Shown piece after piece: positions 60,529-64,000 of a stretch of 64,000 bases of DNA. Both the position numbers and the translations under genes were made by a program. The first letter of the stretch is position 1, and each line of letters starts with the position of its first letter. The notes beneath the pieces were generated by a model. The model searched no databases, was not told where the DNA came from, and saw only the letters and a list, made by a program, of their open reading frames with translations. Source of the DNA: Collimonas arenae (GTDB taxonomy: Bacteria; Pseudomonadota; Gammaproteobacteria; Burkholderiales; Burkholderiaceae_D); the NCBI RefSeq assembly GCF_001584165.1, contig NZ_CP013233.1, positions 1,674,001 through 1,738,000 on the forward strand, in the 5' to 3' direction.

Positions 60529-61565
60529 ATGAGAACAATAGCCAATGATCCGGTAGAAGCGGTACTCGCCGTTGGATTGAAAGATTTGTGGTATCCGATT
60601 TGCCCATCCGAATTCGTCGCCGAGCGTCCGGTCTCGCTGCGCCGTCTGGGACGAAAATTCGTCATCTGGCGCGAAGCTTCCGGTAAATTGCATGCGCTGG
60701 AAGACCATTGCCCGCATCGCGGCGCGCCGTTGTCGATGGAATCGCCCTGGGTGATCGTATCGCTTGCGGCTACCACGGCGTGCAGGTGCGCTTCGACGGT
60801 GTGGTCACCAGCGTGCCCGGCAGTCCCGGCTGCAAGCTGGAAGGCGCGAAAGCGACGCGTTCCTTTCATGTGCAGGAAGCCTGCGGGGCGATCTTCCTCT
60901 ACAACTCCAGCGTTGATGTCGACCAGCCGCCGCCATTGCAGCTGCCGGAAGAATTGACTAGCGACGAGTACTCTAACTTCCTGTGCTACACCGAATGGAA
61001 GGGCGGCTACCGCTACGTGACCGACAACGTCATGGATCCGATGCACGGTACTTTCCTGCATAAACAATCGCACTCGATGGCCGAAGGCGATAACACGGCG
61101 ACGTTCCGCGTACGTGAAACCGATATTGGTTTCGTGTTTGAAAAGGAAGGCCAGCGCGGCGTCAATTTCGACTGGACCGAATGGGCCGACACGGGTCTGC
61201 AATGGATGCGTCTGGCGATTCCCTATCCGAAAACCGGCGGCCCTGGCGGCAATTTCTTCATCATCGGCAGCTATACCCCGATCAGCGATAACGTCGCTGC
61301 GGTGTTCCACTGGCGTTGCCGCAAGCTGAGCGGCTGGCAGCGCGATACCTGGCGTTTCCTGTATCGCAATCGCCTGGAGGCCCGCCATTGGGCCGTGCTG
61401 GAGCAGGATCGGGTGGTGCTGGAAATGATGGAACCGGACGCTAACCAGCGCGAGATGTTGTATCAGCACGATATGGGCATCGTCCGTTGGCGCCGTCACA
61501 TGCGCAACCTGGCCAAGGAACAGCTGGCCAGGGAAGAGGCGGCGACGCCAGTGAAGGCGGGGTAA
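60529..61565 (+). pseudogene. Rieske ring-hydroxylating oxygenase alpha subunit, frameshifted
   Basis: The first frame gives LKDLWYPICPSEF, RRLGRKFVIWREASG and the Rieske ligand pair CPHRG. At 60736-60740 (ATGGAATCG) a G seems to be missing; the second frame continues IALGDRIACGYHGVQV, providing the second pair CGYHG. The catalytic domain follows with the non-heme iron region DNVMDPMHGTFLHKQSH. About 345 aa when joined, normal for phthalate/VanA-type oxygenases. Reductase encoded at 61993. It may be intact in vivo if the indel is a sequencing error. Start ATG 60529 after AGGAGAA. Confidence 0.83.
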
Positions 61566-61569
61566 ACCC

Positions 61570-61980
61570 ATGCCCGCCGTGCGTCATGTGCAAACCGACA
61601 AGGTGGCCGAATCGGCCGCCGCTACCTGGTCCAATTGCCTGGTGATCGGCAATGAAGTCGCGATGTCCGGCATGACCGCGCATCCGGCTTCGCGCCAGGC
61701 CTCGCTCGATACTTATGCGCAGACGCTGGTGGTGCTGGGCAAGATACGTGATCTGGTGGAAGCCGCAGGCGGCACGCTGGGCAGCATCTACAAGCTGGTG
61801 ATTTATGTGAAGGATATCGACGACAAGGATGAAGTCGGGCGAGCACGCCGTGCCTTCTTCAAGGCGCCGTATCCATGTTCGACATTGGTGGAAGTAAGTG
61901 GCTTGGTGTTTCCTGAATTGACGGTCGAGATCGACGCTTTCGCGCGGCTCGACATCGATCTGCAACAGGCCGTCGTCTAG
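61570..61980 (+). CDS. RidA-family enamine/imine deaminase
   Basis: A 136-aa YjgF/YER057c/UK114 protein: WSNCLVIGNEVAMSG, LVVLGKIRDLVEAAGG, KLVIYVKDIDD and a C-terminal STLVEVSGLVFPELTVEID. RidA enzymes are trimers that hydrolyse reactive enamines or imines to keto acids and ammonia. The usual active-site Arg position near the C terminus is not clear (CSTLVE where many have RxxVE), so it may be a divergent subgroup. It follows the Rieske gene by 4 bp. Confidence 0.85.
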   Translation: MPAVRHVQTDKVAESAAATWSNCLVIGNEVAMSGMTAHPASRQASLDTYAQTLVVLGKIRDLVEAAGGTLGSIYKLVIYVKDIDDKDEVGRARRAFFKAPYPCSTLVEVSGLVFPELTVEIDAFARLDIDLQQAVV

Positions 61981-61992
61981 TTTGAGGTTTCT

Positions 61993-62943
61993 ATGAGCAA
62001 TTCTCTGATTTCGGTTCGCGTCCAAGCCATGCGCTATGAGGCAAAAGGTATTGTCAGCGTGGAGATGGTGGCGCCTGACGCTGCCGAACTGCCACCGTTC
62101 GAGGCTGGCGCGCACATCGATCTGCATCTGGGCAACGGCATCGTGCGTAGCTATTCATTGTTGAATGCGCCGACCGAACGTCATCGCTACGTGGTCGGTG
62201 TGCTGAACGATCGCAACAGCCGCGGCGGTTCGCGCTATGTGCATGAGCAGTTGCGGGTCGGTTCGGAGATGACGATTTCTGCGCCGCGCAATAACTTCCA
62301 GCTCGACGAAGCGGCCAGTCATTCGGTGCTGATCGCCGGCGGCATCGGCATCACGCCGATCTCCTGCATGCTGAATCACTTGCGCAGCCAGGGAAAATCG
62401 GCGGAATTGCTGTATTGCGCCAGGTCGCGTGCCGAGGCTGCGTTCAGTGCCGCGTTGCTGCAGCAAAGTGGGGTAGCCGGACATTTCGACGACGAACAAG
62501 GAGCGCCGCCCGACCTGCGCGCCTATTTGGCAAGCAAGCCGAAGGACGCGCATTTCTATTGCTGTGGTCCGACGCCCATGCTCAATGCATTCGAGACCCT
62601 ATGCGCCGAACTGGATTTACCGAACGTGCATATCGAGCGTTTTGCCGCTACCGAAAACGTCGAAGCAGTGCAGAGCGACGAATACGTGGCGGAACTTGCG
62701 CGCAGCAAAAAAACCATTTCAGTGCCGGCCGGGAAGTCACTACTGGATGCGCTGCTGGATGCCGGTTTGGATGTAGAGCACAGTTGTCGTGAAGGTGTCT
62801 GCGGCGCGTGCGAGACCAGAGTGCTGGAAGGCGAACCGGAACATCGCGATGGCGTACTCAGCAAGAGCGAGCGCGCCTCGAACAAGATGATGATGGTTTG
62901 CGTCTCGGGCTGCAAAGGCAAGCGCTTGGTACTAGACCTGTAG
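61993..62943 (+). CDS. PDR/VanB-family oxygenase reductase
   Basis: A 316-aa three-domain reductase: FMN/FAD-binding barrel (to ~100; VRSYSLLNAP is the flavin site), NAD-binding domain (about 105-220; IAGGIGITPISCML, YCCGPTPML) and a C-terminal plant-type [2Fe-2S] domain (CREGVCGACETRV ... CVSGCKG). It passes electrons from NAD(P)H to the Rieske oxygenase. Last gene of the operon, with a terminator just after it. Confidence 0.93.
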   Translation: MSNSLISVRVQAMRYEAKGIVSVEMVAPDAAELPPFEAGAHIDLHLGNGIVRSYSLLNAPTERHRYVVGVLNDRNSRGGSRYVHEQLRVGSEMTISAPRNNFQLDEAASHSVLIAGGIGITPISCMLNHLRSQGKSAELLYCARSRAEAAFSAALLQQSGVAGHFDDEQGAPPDLRAYLASKPKDAHFYCCGPTPMLNAFETLCAELDLPNVHIERFAATENVEAVQSDEYVAELARSKKTISVPAGKSLLDALLDAGLDVEHSCREGVCGACETRVLEGEPEHRDGVLSKSERASNKMMMVCVSGCKGKRLVLDL

Positions 62944-62960
62944 TACGCAAAAAAATGAAG

Positions 62961-62987
62961 ACCCGTGATTACTCCGGGTATTTTTTT
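62961..62987 (+). terminator. Rho-independent terminator
   Basis: ACCCG and CGGGT form a short stem around a 9-base loop, followed by ATTTTTTT. It closes the catabolic operon, 18 bp after the reductase stop. Confidence 0.6.
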
Positions 62988-63161
62988 GGCGCAATGAATT
63001 TTATGGAACGTTGATTCGTATATAAAACAAATCAGACTCAATCAACGAGCCACAGGCGGCAGCTTGATGTCGCCATATCAGACACATCTCGTAAGCGCGG
63101 GGCATATGAGGACGGTGGACACGGTCAAGGCCGTGGTTATTCGAAGGAGGGGAGAAAAGTC

Positions 63162-64000
63162 ATGAAGAAAATAGTGATTGCGATGGCAGTAAGCGGATTG
63201 TGCGCAGGTGCGTTTGCTCAAAGCAACGTAACGATTTACGGTAGCCTGGATGCCGGTGTTGCTTATGTTAACAACTTGGGCGGTAATTCCGTGGTGCGGC
63301 TGGATCAGGGCACGATGCAACCAGACCGCATCGGTTTTCGCGGTAGTGAAGACCTGGGTGGCAATATGAAGGCTAACTTCCAGCTGGAAAGCGGTTTCTA
63401 CACGGATACCGGTGCGCAGCCGTCAGCCGGCAAGTTGTTCAATCGCATGAGCACGGTCGGACTGTCAGGCGATTTCGGCGCGGTGTCCATGGGACACATG
63501 CCGGACATCGTGTTCGATTACGCCGGAAAATTCAGCAACGGCTATCAACTGACCAACTGGTACCTGTTCCATCCCGGGAACCTGGACAGCCTGGCCAATA
63601 CCTTCCAGTTCGACAACGCGGTGCGTTACACCACGCCGACTTTCTCTGGCCTGCAATTGAGCGGCATGTATGGTTTCGGTGAAGTGGCAGGCAACAATAG
63701 CAAGGGTCGCAACTTGAGCGCTGGCGCCAACTACTCGAACGGCCCGCTGCGTGCGGTGCTGGCGTATTCGAAATTGAACGACAGGCCGGCAGGTTATGCC
63801 GGCGCTTTCCTGGGCAGCGTGGGTCTGGGCAGCGCCGCCACCGTGTTCAATAGCCTGACCACAATCGCTGCAGGGGTTGGCTACACAATTGGCGACGTGC
63901 GTCTGAATACTCTGTACACGCAGACCAAGATCGCGTTGCCGACCGCGATGTCGCCGAAACAGAAGAATGTCGATCTGGGGGCAGCTTGGCATTATGCAGT
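63162..64000 (+). CDS. Outer-membrane porin (Gram-negative type), cut by window end
   Basis: The first 279 residues of a Burkholderiales trimeric porin: signal peptide to GAFA, then QSNVTIYGSLDAGVAYVNN, RIGFRGSEDLGGNMKANFQL and GLSGDFGAVSMGHM. These are alternating beta strands, and the protein continues beyond the window. GGAGGGGAG provides a strong ribosome-binding site. The gene follows the catabolic operon in the same direction with its own 174-bp upstream region downstream of the terminator, so it may serve entry of the pathway's substrate. Confidence 0.93.
   Translation, partial: MKKIVIAMAVSGLCAGAFAQSNVTIYGSLDAGVAYVNNLGGNSVVRLDQGTMQPDRIGFRGSEDLGGNMKANFQLESGFYTDTGAQPSAGKLFNRMSTVGLSGDFGAVSMGHMPDIVFDYAGKFSNGYQLTNWYLFHPGNLDSLANTFQFDNAVRYTTPTFSGLQLSGMYGFGEVAGNNSKGRNLSAGANYSNGPLRAVLAYSKLNDRPAGYAGAFLGSVGLGSAATVFNSLTTIAAGVGYTIGDVRLNTLYTQTKIALPTAMSPKQKNVDLGAAWHYA

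Overview
The window looks like a stretch of a betaproteobacterial chromosome from the order Burkholderiales. The Oxalobacteraceae, for example a Collimonas-like organism, are my best guess. I infer this from the Burkholderiales-type porin, the PotABCD/HcnABC-style catabolic operon, the IclR/Rieske/VanB-reductase cluster and the LexA box style, not from a marker gene. The window has an accessory left half (about 1-38 kb) and a catabolic right half (about 38-64 kb). No rRNA, intact tRNA or CRISPR array was seen.

1-17 kb is a defence island. It opens with the tail of a DUF927-type mobile-element protein. A short prokaryotic Argonaute and its SIR2-APAZ partner (SPARSA-type abortive infection) follow on the minus strand. 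Next is a four-gene plus-strand operon: an N6-adenine DNA methyltransferase, a 931-aa protein without an obvious enzymatic motif, a DrmA-like helicase and a DrmB-like DUF1998 protein. This is DISARM-like, but no DrmC phospholipase-D nuclease is present and the gene set mixes features of the two described DISARM classes. The island ends at a stem-loop against a truncated SRAP (YedK/HMCES-type) gene. That gene lies in an operon headed by a near-perfect LexA box.

17-36 kb starts with a type VI secretion cargo operon: PAAR protein, a putative cysteine-peptidase-like effector, then a frameshifted membrane protein that may be the immunity gene. About 24 small, mostly single-gene units follow, nearly all on the plus strand. 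They include two DUF2199 genes, DUF5071, DUF5076, DUF2004, DUF695-like and DUF6714-like genes, several small membrane or secreted proteins, an SPFH/Arc-like gene pair and an extra Lgt. Many units are followed by a degenerate dispersed repeat (core CGGCCANNNGCGGTCG or similar, at least 17 copies). The block looks like an accreted array of orphan immunity and accessory genes. It lacks integron attC features and no integrase is seen in it. One repeat copy is interrupted by a 138-bp MITE-like element.

36-38.4 kb is a recombination scar: a repeat copy, a tRNA 3'-end-like fragment with its terminator, a broken P4-type integrase and a DUF6404 gene with an internal stop.

38.4-46.2 kb is an uptake and oxidation operon: IclR regulator, PotABC-type ABC transporter, a three-subunit HcnABC/opine-oxidase-type flavoenzyme and a PotD-type binding protein. 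About 450-bp direct repeats flank it (36541-36990 and 46178-46629).

47.8-64 kb is a second IclR-controlled catabolic region: MFS transporter, SDRs, cupin, hydrolase, TPP enzyme, aspartate dehydrogenase, aldehyde dehydrogenase, VOC protein, flavin monooxygenase, Rieske oxygenase with VanB-type reductase, RidA and a porin. Long inverted repeats lie upstream of the MFS and SDR genes. The pathway is not one I recognise. The imine-handling enzymes (RidA, aspartate dehydrogenase) suggest a nitrogen-containing, probably aromatic or heterocyclic, substrate. Three genes in this region carry apparent one-base frameshifts at G or C runs, which could be real decay or sequencing error.
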